Source of the DNA: an uncultured Alphaproteobacteria bacterium
GTDB taxonomy: Bacteria > Pseudomonadota > Alphaproteobacteria > Micavibrionales > CSBR16-224
DNA: 64,000 nucleotides
Assembly: GCA_950054485.1 (NCBI GenBank)
Contig: CATLPD010000003.1
Location: 124,001-188,000 of the forward strand
Direction: 5' to 3'
Positions 23,539-32,774 of the stretch are shown piece after piece; the first letter of the stretch is position 1; each line of letters opens with the position of its first letter. A program made the position numbers and the translations under genes. Under the pieces are notes generated by a model. That model made no database searches. It was not told the origin of the DNA and saw only the letters and a list, made by a program, of their open reading frames with translations.

Positions 23539-24162
23539 ATGAAAAAAACAAAAATCATTTACGCTGGTATTATTGCGATCGCACTAGCTGGTTGCACACC
23601 ATTGGGCGCGGCTGTGGGGGCCGGCGCAAGCTTTGGTATTGCGGCAGCGCAGGAAGGCGGCATTGAAGCCGCGACAACTGATGCCGCGATCAGGCTGCAA
23701 ATTCATGACCTTTGGTTCAAACACTCTGTCGATATGTATCGCAAGCTGGACATGACAGTTAAAGAAGGGCGCGTTCTGGTGACAGGAACCGTGTCAGATC
23801 CGGACCTACGTGTTGATGCGATCCGCCTGGCCTGGCAGGCCGATGGTGTGCGTCAGGTGATCAATGAAATTCGCGTTGAAGACAGCAAAACTCTTAAAAA
23901 CTATGTGCAGGATACATGGATTACAGGCCAGCTACGCACCAAACTGACATTTGATAAACAGGTTCAGTCGATTAACTATTCAATCGATACGGTTAAGGGT
24001 ACCGTTTATTTAATGGGCGTTGCCCAGGACGATAAGGAACGCCAGCGCGTGATTGACCATGCACGTAACCTTGCCTACGTTAATAATGTTGTCAGTTATG
24101 TGCGTTTGCGCGGCGAAACGCCCGATGGCCTCCAGCCGCCGACAGGAACAGAAAAACAGTAA
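23539..24162 (+). CDS. BON-domain outer-membrane lipoprotein (DolP/YraP-like)
   Basis: The 207-residue product starts at ATG 23539 after AGAGGGG; an upstream TTG frame adds seven residues. The lipobox LAGC gives Cys19. Two BON domains follow: residues about 55-125 (VKEGRVLVTGTVSDPDLRVDAIRLAWQADGVRQVINEI) and 130-195 (DTVKGTVYLMGVAQDDKERQRVIDHARNLAYVNNVVSYV). E. coli DolP binds anionic phospholipid at division sites and supports outer-membrane integrity. The gene position near lpoA, rsmI and yraN matches the E. coli yra cluster. Its stop overlaps the next start (TAATG). Confidence 0.88.
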   Translation: MKKTKIIYAGIIAIALAGCTPLGAAVGAGASFGIAAAQEGGIEAATTDAAIRLQIHDLWFKHSVDMYRKLDMTVKEGRVLVTGTVSDPDLRVDAIRLAWQADGVRQVINEIRVEDSKTLKNYVQDTWITGQLRTKLTFDKQVQSINYSIDTVKGTVYLMGVAQDDKERQRVIDHARNLAYVNNVVSYVRLRGETPDGLQPPTGTEKQ

Positions 24163-25016
24163 TGCAGATCAATACCGCACAGCAGGCGTTGGATTTTATA
24201 AAGAAAGCGGGTCGTGCCGAAGATTGCCCGCTGAATATTTTTATTACGTCGCTGGCCTTTGCCAAATTGTTTCACCCCGATCATGACCTGACAGACTATC
24301 TGGCTCATATGGAACAAATGGTTGAAAAACTGCATCAGGAATATGCAATTGCTGTTGAAAAGGAGGATTATGATTCTCTTGATCTGAAGCGCCGCACGCT
24401 GGTTCATGTGATGACAGAAGAGTTCCTGTATGACGGGGATGTGGATGATTATAATAATCCCATCAATGCGAATATGATTTCGGTAATTGACCGCAGGCGC
24501 GGTCTTCCTGTTGCATTAGGTATATTATACCTTCACCTGGCGCGTGAAATGGAATGGGATGTATACGGGCTTAACTTTCCGGGACATTTTTTATTCGCAT
24601 TAAAACATGATGGGGACAGTGTTTTTATCGACCCGTTTCGCGGCGGGCGTGTTGTCGAAGCACCTGACATGCGCGAAATTTTAAAGGCCATTGCGGGACA
24701 GGCAGCTGAGTTGTCACACGAATATTATCAGCCGCTGGCTGACCACGACATTATTATGCGTTTACAAAATAATCTGAAAACGTCTTTTGTCGAACGCGAG
24801 GAATATGAAGATGCGTTGACAGTTGTCGAGGCTTTGCGTCTGTTTGATCCTGATGAATACAGGTTGCTTTTTGATGCCGCGATCTTGAAAGTCAAGACAG
24901 GGCAGATGAGCGCCGCGCGCGAAGATGTGCATGCTTATTTACAGGCAGCCCCAAATCCGCTGGAACGCGGCCATGCCGAACAGCTGTTATACGAGATCGA
25001 GCGGAGCCTGAATTGA
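24162..25016 (+). CDS. SirB1 family transglutaminase-like protein with TPR tail
   Basis: This 284-residue cytoplasmic protein has the SirB1 pattern: YDGDVDDYNNPINANMISVIDRRRGLPVALGILYLHLAREMEW, then NFPGHFLFAL and FIDPFRGG. A helical TPR-like C-terminus (residues about 195-284) follows. The fold is transglutaminase-like, but the family has no established enzyme activity. It is coupled at both ends: TAATG overlap with the BON gene and a 4-bp overlap with the 5-oxoprolinase start. Confidence 0.85.
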   Translation: MQINTAQQALDFIKKAGRAEDCPLNIFITSLAFAKLFHPDHDLTDYLAHMEQMVEKLHQEYAIAVEKEDYDSLDLKRRTLVHVMTEEFLYDGDVDDYNNPINANMISVIDRRRGLPVALGILYLHLAREMEWDVYGLNFPGHFLFALKHDGDSVFIDPFRGGRVVEAPDMREILKAIAGQAAELSHEYYQPLADHDIIMRLQNNLKTSFVEREEYEDALTVVEALRLFDPDEYRLLFDAAILKVKTGQMSAAREDVHAYLQAAPNPLERGHAEQLLYEIERSLN

Positions 25017-28000
25017 GCACGCCAGAAAAAAACTGGGAATTCTGGATTGACCGTGGCGGCACCTTTACAGATATCGTCGCCAAAACACCCACGGGTGAAA
25101 TCAAAACCCATAAAATGCTATCTGAAAATCCGGAGCGATATAAAGACGCCGCCGTTGCAGGTATTCGTTATTTTCTGGGGGTGTCTGATCAGGACGATAT
25201 TCCGGCTGAAAAAATCGATGCCATCAAAATGGGTACAACCGTCGGTACGAATGCCTTGCTGGAGCGAAAGGGTGATAAGACAGTCCTGGTCATGACCAAA
25301 GGTTTGCGTGATCAGCTCCGTATTGGATATCAGAACAGACCAAAGCTGTTTGTGCAAAACATCGAGCTTCCTGAAATGCTCTATTGTGATGTGATTGAAG
25401 CGGATGAACGTATGTCGGCACATGGCGATGTCGTGCGCCCTATTGATGAAAGTAAATTGCGCGCGGATTTACAAAAGGCATATAACAGCGGTATTCGTGG
25501 CTGTGCGATTGCTTTCATGCATGGGTATCGATATCAGGATCACGAAAAAAAAGCAGGCGAGATTGCACGCGATATAGGCTTTACGCAGATATCCATCAGC
25601 CATCAGGTCAGCCCGTTGATGAAATTGGTCGGGCGCGGGGATACGACTGTCGTCGATGCCTATCTATCGCCCATTTTGCGGCGCTATGTCGATCAGGTGA
25701 CAACTGCTGTCGGGGATGTGCGGTTGATGTTTATGCAATCAAATGGCGGCCTGACGCGCGCCGAAGATTTTCAAGGCCGTGACTGTATCCTGTCAGGCCC
25801 CGCAGGCGGCATTGTCGGCGCGGCGCAAACATCAAAACTGGCAGGCTTTGATCGTATGATCGGCTTTGACATGGGCGGAACCTCAACAGATGTGACGCAT
25901 TACGCGGGTGAATATGAACGCAGTTTCGAAACCGTTGTTGCAGGTGTTCGTCTGCGGGCCCCGATGATGAATATCCATACGGTTGCGGCAGGCGGCGGGT
26001 CTGTCTGTCATTTCAGTGGCGGGCGATATCGCGTTGGTCCTGAATCGGCGGGCGCAAACCCCGGACCTGCGGCCTATCGGCGTGGCGGTCCGCTGACAGT
26101 GACAGATTGTAATGTGATGCTGGGGAAATTAAGGCCTGAATTTTTTCCGCATATTTTTGGGCCTGATGCCGACCAAGCGCTTGATAAGAATATTGTCGCA
26201 CAAAAATTTGAAACGTTGGCAAAACAAATCGCAAATGAAACGGGATCAAAACGCACCCCGGCTGAAGTCGCGGCAGGTTTTTTAGAAATCGCCGTTTTGA
26301 ACATGGCGCGCGCGATCAAAAAAATATCGGTCGAACGCGGGTATGATGTCAGCACCTATACTATGAACTGTTTTGGCGGCGCGGGCGGTCAACATGCCTG
26401 TTTGGTTGCGGATGCCTTGGGAATGACAAAAATTATGATCCATCCGCATGCGGGCGTTTTATCAGCCTATGGTATGGGGCTGGCCGATACGCGCATAATG
26501 TCAGAAAGGGCCGCAGAAAAACCGCTATCCGAACACGCAGTCGATCATATTCAAAATGAAATTGCGCCAACGCTGAAAAAGCATTTCAGCCAATTGCAAG
26601 ATCAGGGCTTTAAAGACGAACATATAGAGCATGACGTTAAACTCATGATCCGTTATGCCGGAAGTGACAAGCCCCTGAACATAGAGATCGGAACAGCCAA
26701 AGAGGTGAAAACCCGTTTCGAAGGTGCCTATCAGCGCCAATACGGTTTCATTATGCAGGGCAAAGACCTGATCATCGAAGCTGTCAGTATTGAAACGATT
26801 GGTCAAACAGGCGAGGGCACCGAGCAGAAATCAGAAGCGCCCGACACATCAAAACCAGCCCCACAAGAAATTGTAGAGGTTTACATGGCAGGCGCGGATC
26901 ACAAGACAGCTGTCTTTGAACGTGAAAATCTTAAAAGTGGCCAGCGCATTATGGGGCCGGCTTTGGTTCTGGAAGCTACGGGGACAAATGTGATAGAACC
27001 CGGCTGGCAGGCGGAGGTGAATGCATATAACCATCTGATCTTAACGCGTATAGAGGCCTTACCGAAACGTCATGCGGTTGGCACGGATGCTGACCCGCTA
27101 ATGCTGGAAGTCTTTAACAATCTTTTCATGTCAATTGCCGAACAGATGGGAACGGTTCTGGAAAATACGGCCTACTCCGTGAACATCAAAGAACGGCTTG
27201 ATTTCTCTTGTGCGATTTTTGACATCAAGGGCGGGTTGATTGCAAACGCGCCGCATATGCCGGTGCATCTGGGGTCTATGGGCGAAAGTATTCGCGCCAT
27301 CATGTCAGCCTATGACGGCAGGATGAAAAAGGGCGATGTCTATATGCTGAATGACCCTTATGATGGGGGAACACATTTACCCGACATCACGGTTGTGACA
27401 CCTGTCTTTGATCAGGGCGGCACCGATGTGTTGTTCTATGTCGCATCGCGCGGGCATCATGCTGATGTCGGGGGTATATCGGCGGGGTCGATGCCGCCGA
27501 ATTCAAAAACAATTCAGGACGAAGGCGTCAGGATCACAAATTTTAAAATGGTTGATCAGGGCCGTTTTCTGGAAGATGAAACGCGGGCTTTGTTATCAGA
27601 TAATCCGAATCCGGCACGTAACATCGACCAGAATATTGCAGACCTTCAGGCGCAGATTGCGGCAAATGAAAAAGGCGTCACTGAACTGCACAGTATGTGT
27701 AAGAAATTCGGACTTGATACCGTCAACCGCTATATGGGCTATGTGCAGGATAATGCCGAAGAACAGGTGCGGCGCGCAATCACACATCTAAAGGATGGCA
27801 GCTTTGAACAAAGGCTTGATAACGGATCTGTAGTTAAAGTTGATATTAAAATTGATACCAATAGCCGCAGCGCTATCATCGATTTTACCGGAACGTCAGA
27901 ACAGCAGCCGAATAACTTTAACGCGCCATCATCCATCTGCCGCGCGGCCGTTTTATATGTTTTCAGAACGCTGGTCGAAGATGATATCCCGATGAATGAA

Positions 28001-28615
28001 GGGTGCCTGAAACCTGTTAAAATCATTCTGCCCCAAGGGTCGATGTTAAACCCGATGCCGCCTGCCGCGGTCGTCGCCGGTAATGTCGAGGTCTCGCAGG
28101 CGGTCACAAACGCCCTTTATGGTGCTTTGGGTGTTATGGCGGCATCACAGGGCACGATGAATAACTTTACCTTCGGTAATGACAGCTATCAATATTACGA
28201 GACGATTTGTGGCGGGTCGGGCGCGGGGCAGGGCTTTGGCGGAACTGATGCTGTGCAAACCCACATGACGAATTCACGCATGACCGACCCTGAAATTCTG
28301 GAATGGCGCTTTCCCGTCCGGTTGGAAGAATTTTCGATTCGTGAAGGCTCGGGCGGCACGGGTAAATATAAAGGCGGGAATGGTGTCGTTCGCAAAATCA
28401 GATTTCTGGAGCCGATGACTGCCAATATCCTCTCGAATAACCGTACGGTTGCACCCTATGGCATGCATGGCGGAGGTGATGGTAAAACAGGTGAGAATTC
28501 TATTGTGCGTGCCGATGGGCAGACTCAAGAGCTTGCAGCGACAGCAGACGCGCAAATGAACATAGATGACCTGTTCATTATTGAAACCCCGGGCGGTGGC
28601 GGTTACGGCGATTAA
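25013..28615 (+). CDS. oplAH: 5-oxoprolinase (ATP-hydrolysing), HyuA-HyuB fusion
   Basis: The 1200-residue enzyme opens 5-oxoproline to glutamate using ATP. Residues 1-650 are the hydantoinase A part (DRGGTFTDIVA, MGTTVGTNALLERKG, FDMGGTSTDVTHYAG) and about 690-1200 the hydantoinase B part (NNLFMSIAEQMGTVLENTAYS, NDPYDGGTHLPDITV, SRGHHADVGG, ending TPGGGGYGD). The full-length fusion and these motifs fit 5-oxoprolinase; other hydantoinases are usually split. The start is TTG 25013, overlapping the SirB1-like stop, with GGAG 6 bp upstream. It recycles products of the gamma-glutamyl cycle and complements gshB in the same window. Confidence 0.88.
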   Translation: MSTPEKNWEFWIDRGGTFTDIVAKTPTGEIKTHKMLSENPERYKDAAVAGIRYFLGVSDQDDIPAEKIDAIKMGTTVGTNALLERKGDKTVLVMTKGLRDQLRIGYQNRPKLFVQNIELPEMLYCDVIEADERMSAHGDVVRPIDESKLRADLQKAYNSGIRGCAIAFMHGYRYQDHEKKAGEIARDIGFTQISISHQVSPLMKLVGRGDTTVVDAYLSPILRRYVDQVTTAVGDVRLMFMQSNGGLTRAEDFQGRDCILSGPAGGIVGAAQTSKLAGFDRMIGFDMGGTSTDVTHYAGEYERSFETVVAGVRLRAPMMNIHTVAAGGGSVCHFSGGRYRVGPESAGANPGPAAYRRGGPLTVTDCNVMLGKLRPEFFPHIFGPDADQALDKNIVAQKFETLAKQIANETGSKRTPAEVAAGFLEIAVLNMARAIKKISVERGYDVSTYTMNCFGGAGGQHACLVADALGMTKIMIHPHAGVLSAYGMGLADTRIMSERAAEKPLSEHAVDHIQNEIAPTLKKHFSQLQDQGFKDEHIEHDVKLMIRYAGSDKPLNIEIGTAKEVKTRFEGAYQRQYGFIMQGKDLIIEAVSIETIGQTGEGTEQKSEAPDTSKPAPQEIVEVYMAGADHKTAVFERENLKSGQRIMGPALVLEATGTNVIEPGWQAEVNAYNHLILTRIEALPKRHAVGTDADPLMLEVFNNLFMSIAEQMGTVLENTAYSVNIKERLDFSCAIFDIKGGLIANAPHMPVHLGSMGESIRAIMSAYDGRMKKGDVYMLNDPYDGGTHLPDITVVTPVFDQGGTDVLFYVASRGHHADVGGISAGSMPPNSKTIQDEGVRITNFKMVDQGRFLEDETRALLSDNPNPARNIDQNIADLQAQIAANEKGVTELHSMCKKFGLDTVNRYMGYVQDNAEEQVRRAITHLKDGSFEQRLDNGSVVKVDIKIDTNSRSAIIDFTGTSEQQPNNFNAPSSICRAAVLYVFRTLVEDDIPMNEGCLKPVKIILPQGSMLNPMPPAAVVAGNVEVSQAVTNALYGALGVMAASQGTMNNFTFGNDSYQYYETICGGSGAGQGFGGTDAVQTHMTNSRMTDPEILEWRFPVRLEEFSIREGSGGTGKYKGGNGVVRKIRFLEPMTANILSNNRTVAPYGMHGGGDGKTGENSIVRADGQTQELAATADAQMNIDDLFIIETPGGGGYGD

Positions 28616-28652
28616 TATCAATATTTTTTTTTCGATAAAGACTTTTTTCATT

Positions 28653-28672
28653 TTGATATGTCACTATATCAA
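28653..28672 (+). promoter_or_regulatory. Dyad-symmetric operator-like site upstream of the 31-codon gene
   Basis: TTGATAT (28653-28659) and ATATCAA (28666-28672) form perfect 7-bp inverted arms separated by 6 bp. A second inverted pair ATGCGCA/TGCGCAT (28675-28681 and 28691-28697) follows, able to form a hairpin in the mRNA leader. I cannot identify a convincing promoter with correct spacing. Confidence 0.4.
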
Positions 28673-28726
28673 TTATGCGCAGATGTTGGTTGCGCATGTT
28701 CAACTATTAAGAAAGGAGGTGATCAG

Positions 28727-28822
28727 ATGAATGATCATAAACAAAAGCCTAAGTCAAAGACAGAACGTGCAACAAAAGGCATGATCGGCATTTGGTCCCG
28801 CCTCGAAAAGGCAGGTTCATAG
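28727..28822 (+). CDS. 31-residue small protein with extended Shine-Dalgarno
   Basis: An ATG at 28727 opens a 31-codon frame ending at TAG 28820-28822. It is preceded by AAGGAGGTGATC (28713-28724), which is complementary over 12 bases to the 3' end of 16S rRNA, with 7 bp from AGGAGG to ATG. The peptide is basic: a Lys/Gln/Thr-rich first half (MNDHKQKPKSKTERATKG) and a short amphipathic second half (GIWSRLEKAGS). There is no signal peptide. It lies alone between 5-oxoprolinase and the convergent HAD genes and is followed by a terminator. Function unknown; a real translated peptide is likely from the ribosome binding site. Confidence 0.6.
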   Translation: MNDHKQKPKSKTERATKGMIGIWSRLEKAGS

Positions 28823-28871
28823 GTTTATACCGCTTTGGCTTAGGCTAAAGTTAGAGATCACGTATCTAAGG

Positions 28872-28912
28872 ATCCCCGGCTTGGAAATGCCCCGGCCGGG
28901 GATTTCTTTTTT
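28872..28912 (+). terminator. Rho-independent terminator
   Basis: ATCCCCGGC (28872-28880) pairs with GCCGGGGAT (28895-28903) around a 14-base loop, followed by a T-rich run (28903-28912). It ends the rightward 5-oxoprolinase/small-gene transcription just before the convergent HAD stop codon at 28914. Confidence 0.85.
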
Positions 28913-28913
28913 A

Positions 28914-29624
28914 TTACGCAGCCTTGTCGGCCATTAGATCTTGCACGAAGGCGCTGAAATCATTCATATTTTCAAAGACATGTTGGGCACCTCCGGCAAG
29001 GAGTTTTTTCTCGTGCTCGCTATGATTCAGATGTGATGACCCGGAAAAACCGACGACGGTCATACCTGCGGCAACGCCAGCCTCGACACCGCGGGCGCTG
29101 TCTTCAATAACCATACAGTTTTCAGGTTCTACGCCAAGTTTTTCTGCTGCAAATAGGTATAGGTCAGGATGCGGCTTGCCGCGCGCAACATTCTCAGCTG
29201 CGTAAACATGAATATCAAAATAATGGCGTAATCCTGCGCGCTCCAATTTGCGTTCCAGCCATTCATTTTGAGTGGTGTTCGATGCTACAGCTTTTTTGAG
29301 CGAAAGGATTTCAAGAAATTCAACAGCGCCCTCAATCGCCTTTAACTCGTTTTCTAACATTTCAGTGCGTAGCTTTGTCAGATCCTCTGCAACCGTATCG
29401 TGAACAGGATGGCCATGGACCTCCATATGGCGTTCAGCAATGACGCGCAGATTATCGGCATAGGTCGAGCCGGTAAATTTGTCATGATATTCGTCTTTTG
29501 AAAAGCCAAGGCCCAGTTTGTCAAAATAGGCAAGGTCGACCTTTTCCAGCAAAGCTTCGCTATCAATCAAAACGCCGTCACAGTCAAAAATTATCGCGTC
29601 TATTTTTAAATTTTCTATCATCAT
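28914..29624 (-). CDS. HAD-superfamily phosphatase, beta-PGM-like (copy 1)
   Basis: The 236-residue HAD hydrolase has motif I FDCDGVLIDSE (nucleophile and acid Asp), motif II ASNT, a Lys in GKPHPDLY and motif III MVIEDSARGVEAG. The cap is of subclass I, as in beta-phosphoglucomutase and phosphoglycolate phosphatase. The second Asp fits both phosphatase and mutase use, and the substrate is not determinable. It is a clear paralogue of the adjacent upstream gene (9 bp apart), probably a tandem duplication. Confidence 0.85.
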   Translation of the reverse strand: MMIENLKIDAIIFDCDGVLIDSEALLEKVDLAYFDKLGLGFSKDEYHDKFTGSTYADNLRVIAERHMEVHGHPVHDTVAEDLTKLRTEMLENELKAIEGAVEFLEILSLKKAVASNTTQNEWLERKLERAGLRHYFDIHVYAAENVARGKPHPDLYLFAAEKLGVEPENCMVIEDSARGVEAGVAAGMTVVGFSGSSHLNHSEHEKKLLAGGAQHVFENMNDFSAFVQDLMADKAA

Positions 29625-29633
29625 ATCAGCTCT

Positions 29634-30317
29634 TTAATTTAAAATATTTTCAAAATATTGGTCCAACTCTTCCATGTTTTCTACGACCGTATCGGCGCCG
29701 ACAGAAATCAATTTTTCTTTGTGTGTCGCATGGTCAAGATGTGCAGCCCCCGTAAAACCAACAACATGCATGCCGGCCGTTACAGCGGCCTGAACGCCAA
29801 GCGGGCTGTCTTCAACAACCAGACAATTTTCGGGTGCAACGTCAATTTTTTGTGCCGCGTAAATGAACAAATCAGGCGCAGGCTTGGCATTTTTTACGTG
29901 CTGGGCGGAATAGATGTAATCGCCAAATACATGGCCGATCCCTGCGCCGGAAAGCTTTTTATTAAGCCATATATCATCGGCAGTGTTTGATGCTACAGCC
30001 AGCTTGACTTTAATATTTTCAAGCATGGAAAGTGTGCCGGGCATTTGCTCCAGCTCTTTCTCTAGTCCATCGCGGCGCATTTGTTTCAGGTCTTCTGAAA
30101 AGCTTTCGTCAAGTTCTTTGCCGTGAACTTTGAGATAGCTTTTTGAAATAATATCAATTGTTTGCTGGTGGGTGGCGCCTGAAAAAGCATTGTGATAATC
30201 TTTGCGGGTGAATGACAGCCCCATGTCATTTAATATTGCAATATCGACACGTTCCAAAATGCTCTCACTGTCGATCAGTACTCCGTCACAGTCAAAAATT
30301 ATCGCATCTATCTTCAT
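29634..30317 (-). CDS. HAD-superfamily phosphatase, beta-PGM-like (copy 2)
   Basis: This 227-residue protein is a sister of the downstream HAD gene: same FDCDGVLIDSE, ASNT, AKPAPDLFIYAA and LVVEDSPLGVQAA motifs and the same C-terminal pattern HL(D/N)H(A/S)xHxxKL. The copies have diverged throughout the cap domain, so they may act on different phosphorylated sugars. AAGGAAAT precedes the ATG. It heads the two-gene operon and is divergent from ettA. Confidence 0.85.
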   Translation of the reverse strand: MKIDAIIFDCDGVLIDSESILERVDIAILNDMGLSFTRKDYHNAFSGATHQQTIDIISKSYLKVHGKELDESFSEDLKQMRRDGLEKELEQMPGTLSMLENIKVKLAVASNTADDIWLNKKLSGAGIGHVFGDYIYSAQHVKNAKPAPDLFIYAAQKIDVAPENCLVVEDSPLGVQAAVTAGMHVVGFTGAAHLDHATHKEKLISVGADTVVENMEELDQYFENILN

Positions 30318-30327
30318 TTCTATTTCC

Positions 30328-30356
30328 TTGGGTTTTTCCGTATTTTAAGGTATAAC
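30328..30356 (+). promoter_or_regulatory. Sigma-70-type promoter for ettA
   Basis: TTGGGT (30328-30333), 17 bp, then TATAAC (30351-30356), about 33 bp before the ettA ATG. Confidence 0.5.
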
Positions 30357-30388
30357 GGGGCGAACGTTAAAAGTCTATGGAGAATACG

Positions 30389-32071
30389 ATGGCGTCTTAC
30401 GAATATGTCTATGTGATGAAAGATCTTTCAAAAACCTATCAAGGGGGCAAGAAAGTTCTCAGCGACATTTACCTCAGCTTTTTTCCGGGTGCAAAAATCG
30501 GTGTTCTTGGCCCGAACGGTTCAGGTAAATCAACCCTGCTGAAAATTATGGCGGGTATTGAAAAAGATTTTAATGGTGAAGCCTGGGCTGCAAAAGGCGC
30601 ACGTGTCGGATATCTGCCGCAGGAACCGCAGTTAAACCCCGATAAGACCGTTAAAGAAAATATCATGGAAGGTCTTGGCGAAATTGTTGACCTGTTGCAG
30701 GAATACAACGATATCAGCGCCCAATTCGCCGAGCCCGATGCTGATTTTGATGCGCTATTAGGCCGCCAAGGTGAATTGCAGGAAAAAATCGAGGCCCAAG
30801 ACGGCTGGAACATTGAAACGACTTTGAATATGGCGATGGAGGCCCTGCGTTGCCCGCCGGGTGATTCCAAAGTAACGCATTTATCCGGTGGTGAGAAACG
30901 CCGCGTCGCGCTGTGTAAACTGTTGCTTGAAAAGCCTGACTTGTTGTTACTGGATGAGCCGACCAACCATTTGGATGCCGAAACTGTTGCATGGCTGCAA
31001 CGCCACTTGCATGAATATCCAGGTACAATTGTTATGGTCACACACGATCGTTATTTCCTTGATAACGTGACAGGCTGGATTCTGGAGCTTGACCGCGGAA
31101 CCGGTATCCCTTATGAGGGCAACTATACAGCCTATCTTGAAAATAAACATAAGCGTTTGGAGCAAGAGGGCCGCGAACAGGATGCGCGCCAGAAGACCTT
31201 AAGTCGTGAACTGGAATGGGTGCGCCAGTCCCCCAAAGCGCGTCAGGCGAAATCAAAAGCCCGTATTAATTCATACGAAGAATTGCTGGCCGAAAGCCAA
31301 AAGCATGAAAAAACCAGAACGGCGCAGATTGTTATTCCTGTGCCGCCACGTCTGGGAAACCGTGTCGTTGAAGCCGACAATCTTAACAAGGGGTTTGATG
31401 ACCGCCTGTTGATTGAGGGCCTGAATTTCCGTCTGCCACCGGGTGGAATTGTCGGGATTATCGGTCCGAACGGTGCGGGCAAGACAACCCTGTTTAAAAT
31501 GATTATGGGTCAGGAAAAACCGGATTCCGGATCGCTTGAAATTGGCGAAACGGTTCAGTTAGGCTATGTCGATCAAAGTCGCGATTCCCTTGATGACGGT
31601 AAAAACGTTTGGGAAGAAATCTCAGACGGTGATGACTTGATTCAGATTGGTAAAAAAGAAATTGCATCACGCGGCTATGTCTCCAGCTTTGGGTTCCGTG
31701 GTCCGGATCAGCAAAAGAAAATCGGTATGCTGTCTGGTGGCGAACGTAACCGCGTTCACTTGGCAAAAATGCTGAAGAAAGAGCATAACCTCTTGCTGCT
31801 GGATGAGCCGACAAACGATCTGGATACTGAAACATTGGCAGCCTTGGAAGAGGCACTGGAAAGCTTTGCCGGATGCGCGGTTGTGATTTCACACGATCGC
31901 TGGTTCCTTGACCGTCTGGCAACCCATATTTTGGCCTTTGAAGGAGACAGTCAGGTTGTCTGGTTTGAAGGAAACTATGAAGATTATGAGGCGGACCGCA
32001 AGCGTCGTTTAGGTGACGATGCGGATACACCAACACGCATCAAATATAAGCCGCTTAGAAAAGCATCATAA
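30389..32071 (+). CDS. ettA: Energy-dependent translational throttle protein EttA (ABC-F)
   Basis: The 560-residue soluble protein has two ABC ATPase cassettes: Walker A GPNGSGKST and GPNGAGKTT, signatures LSGGEKRRVALCKLLL and LSGGERNRVHLAKML, and Walker B LLLDEPTNHLD and LLLDEPTNDLD. Between them lies the arm and a basic linker (KHKRLEQEGREQDARQKTL, KARQAKSKARINSYEEL). Opening residues ASYEYVYVMKDLSKTY and overall length match EttA rather than other ABC-F members. It binds the ribosomal E-site and gates the first peptide bond according to ATP/ADP. ATG 30389 is preceded by GGAGAA; an ATG 12 bp upstream lacks a proper site. Confidence 0.93.
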   Translation: MASYEYVYVMKDLSKTYQGGKKVLSDIYLSFFPGAKIGVLGPNGSGKSTLLKIMAGIEKDFNGEAWAAKGARVGYLPQEPQLNPDKTVKENIMEGLGEIVDLLQEYNDISAQFAEPDADFDALLGRQGELQEKIEAQDGWNIETTLNMAMEALRCPPGDSKVTHLSGGEKRRVALCKLLLEKPDLLLLDEPTNHLDAETVAWLQRHLHEYPGTIVMVTHDRYFLDNVTGWILELDRGTGIPYEGNYTAYLENKHKRLEQEGREQDARQKTLSRELEWVRQSPKARQAKSKARINSYEELLAESQKHEKTRTAQIVIPVPPRLGNRVVEADNLNKGFDDRLLIEGLNFRLPPGGIVGIIGPNGAGKTTLFKMIMGQEKPDSGSLEIGETVQLGYVDQSRDSLDDGKNVWEEISDGDDLIQIGKKEIASRGYVSSFGFRGPDQQKKIGMLSGGERNRVHLAKMLKKEHNLLLLDEPTNDLDTETLAALEEALESFAGCAVVISHDRWFLDRLATHILAFEGDSQVVWFEGNYEDYEADRKRRLGDDADTPTRIKYKPLRKAS

Positions 32072-32074
32072 AAC

Positions 32075-32105
32075 AAAAAGCCCGGACAAGAGCCGGGCTT
32101 TTTTT
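32075..32105. terminator. Bidirectional rho-independent terminator
   Basis: AAAAAGCCCGG (32075-32085) pairs with CCGGGCTTTTT (32093-32103) around a 7-base loop and is followed by further T residues. It separates ettA (+) from the convergent mlaC (-). Confidence 0.9.
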
Positions 32106-32123
32106 AATTCTTATATTTCGGGA

Positions 32124-32753
32124 TTATCCGGTTTTCTTTTTCAGCTCTGCAATAAATGCGTCAATATCGCCGCCGTTTTTCTGAATAACGGCGTCAAAAT
32201 CAGCGCGCTGTGTCACACTCATGCTGACACCTTCAACAGCTACATCCACAATCCGCATCTTGCCATCTGAATTGCGTACACGCCAGTCAACACGCGTTTT
32301 CGGTGCGTTCGTGGCATTCGGAATAATTTTACTATGAACCATCGTATCGCGGCTGTTTACTTTTGTCGTGCCGGTCACTTCAAAGTTTTCACCTGAATAT
32401 TCAGACAGACGCTGTGAATAGGTCAGAACGATCATATCTTCAAAGATATTGGTATATTCCTTTTTCTGGCTGTCTGTAGCATTGCGCCAGTGACGACCCA
32501 AAGCAAAACGTGCGATTGAATCTTTATCAAAATAGCTGTTCAGCCATGAACGGATTTTATCGGCAATCACTACTTCGTTTGAATCGGCAGCTTCAAGTGT
32601 GAAAAGCGCTTCTTCGCCCAATTTCTGGACAAAGCCTTCAGCCTTTGCGGCATCGGCAGAGGCCGGCGCTGTAAAGCCGATAAAGAACGCCAGTACAAAA
32701 GCCGTCAGTACGGATACTCCCAGCAGTGGGTGGTGCGCTTTGGCATTAATCAT
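32124..32753 (-). CDS. mlaC: MlaC-like periplasmic phospholipid-binding protein
   Basis: The 209-residue protein has a signal peptide (about residues 1-33, ending PASA|DA) and the Ttg2D/MlaC fold, with YFDKDSIARFALGRHWRNATDSQKKEYTNIFEDMIVLTYSQRLSEY and VDWRVRNSDGKMRIVDVAVEGVSM. It ferries phospholipid between the outer-membrane MlaA and the inner-membrane MlaFEDB pump. AAAGGAG lies before its ATG. It follows mlaA at 21 bp on the same strand; mlaF, mlaE and mlaD are not in the window. Confidence 0.92.
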   Translation of the reverse strand: MINAKAHHPLLGVSVLTAFVLAFFIGFTAPASADAAKAEGFVQKLGEEALFTLEAADSNEVVIADKIRSWLNSYFDKDSIARFALGRHWRNATDSQKKEYTNIFEDMIVLTYSQRLSEYSGENFEVTGTTKVNSRDTMVHSKIIPNATNAPKTRVDWRVRNSDGKMRIVDVAVEGVSMSVTQRADFDAVIQKNGGDIDAFIAELKKKTG

Positions 32754-32774
32754 TTTTTGTGCTCCTTAAAGCGT

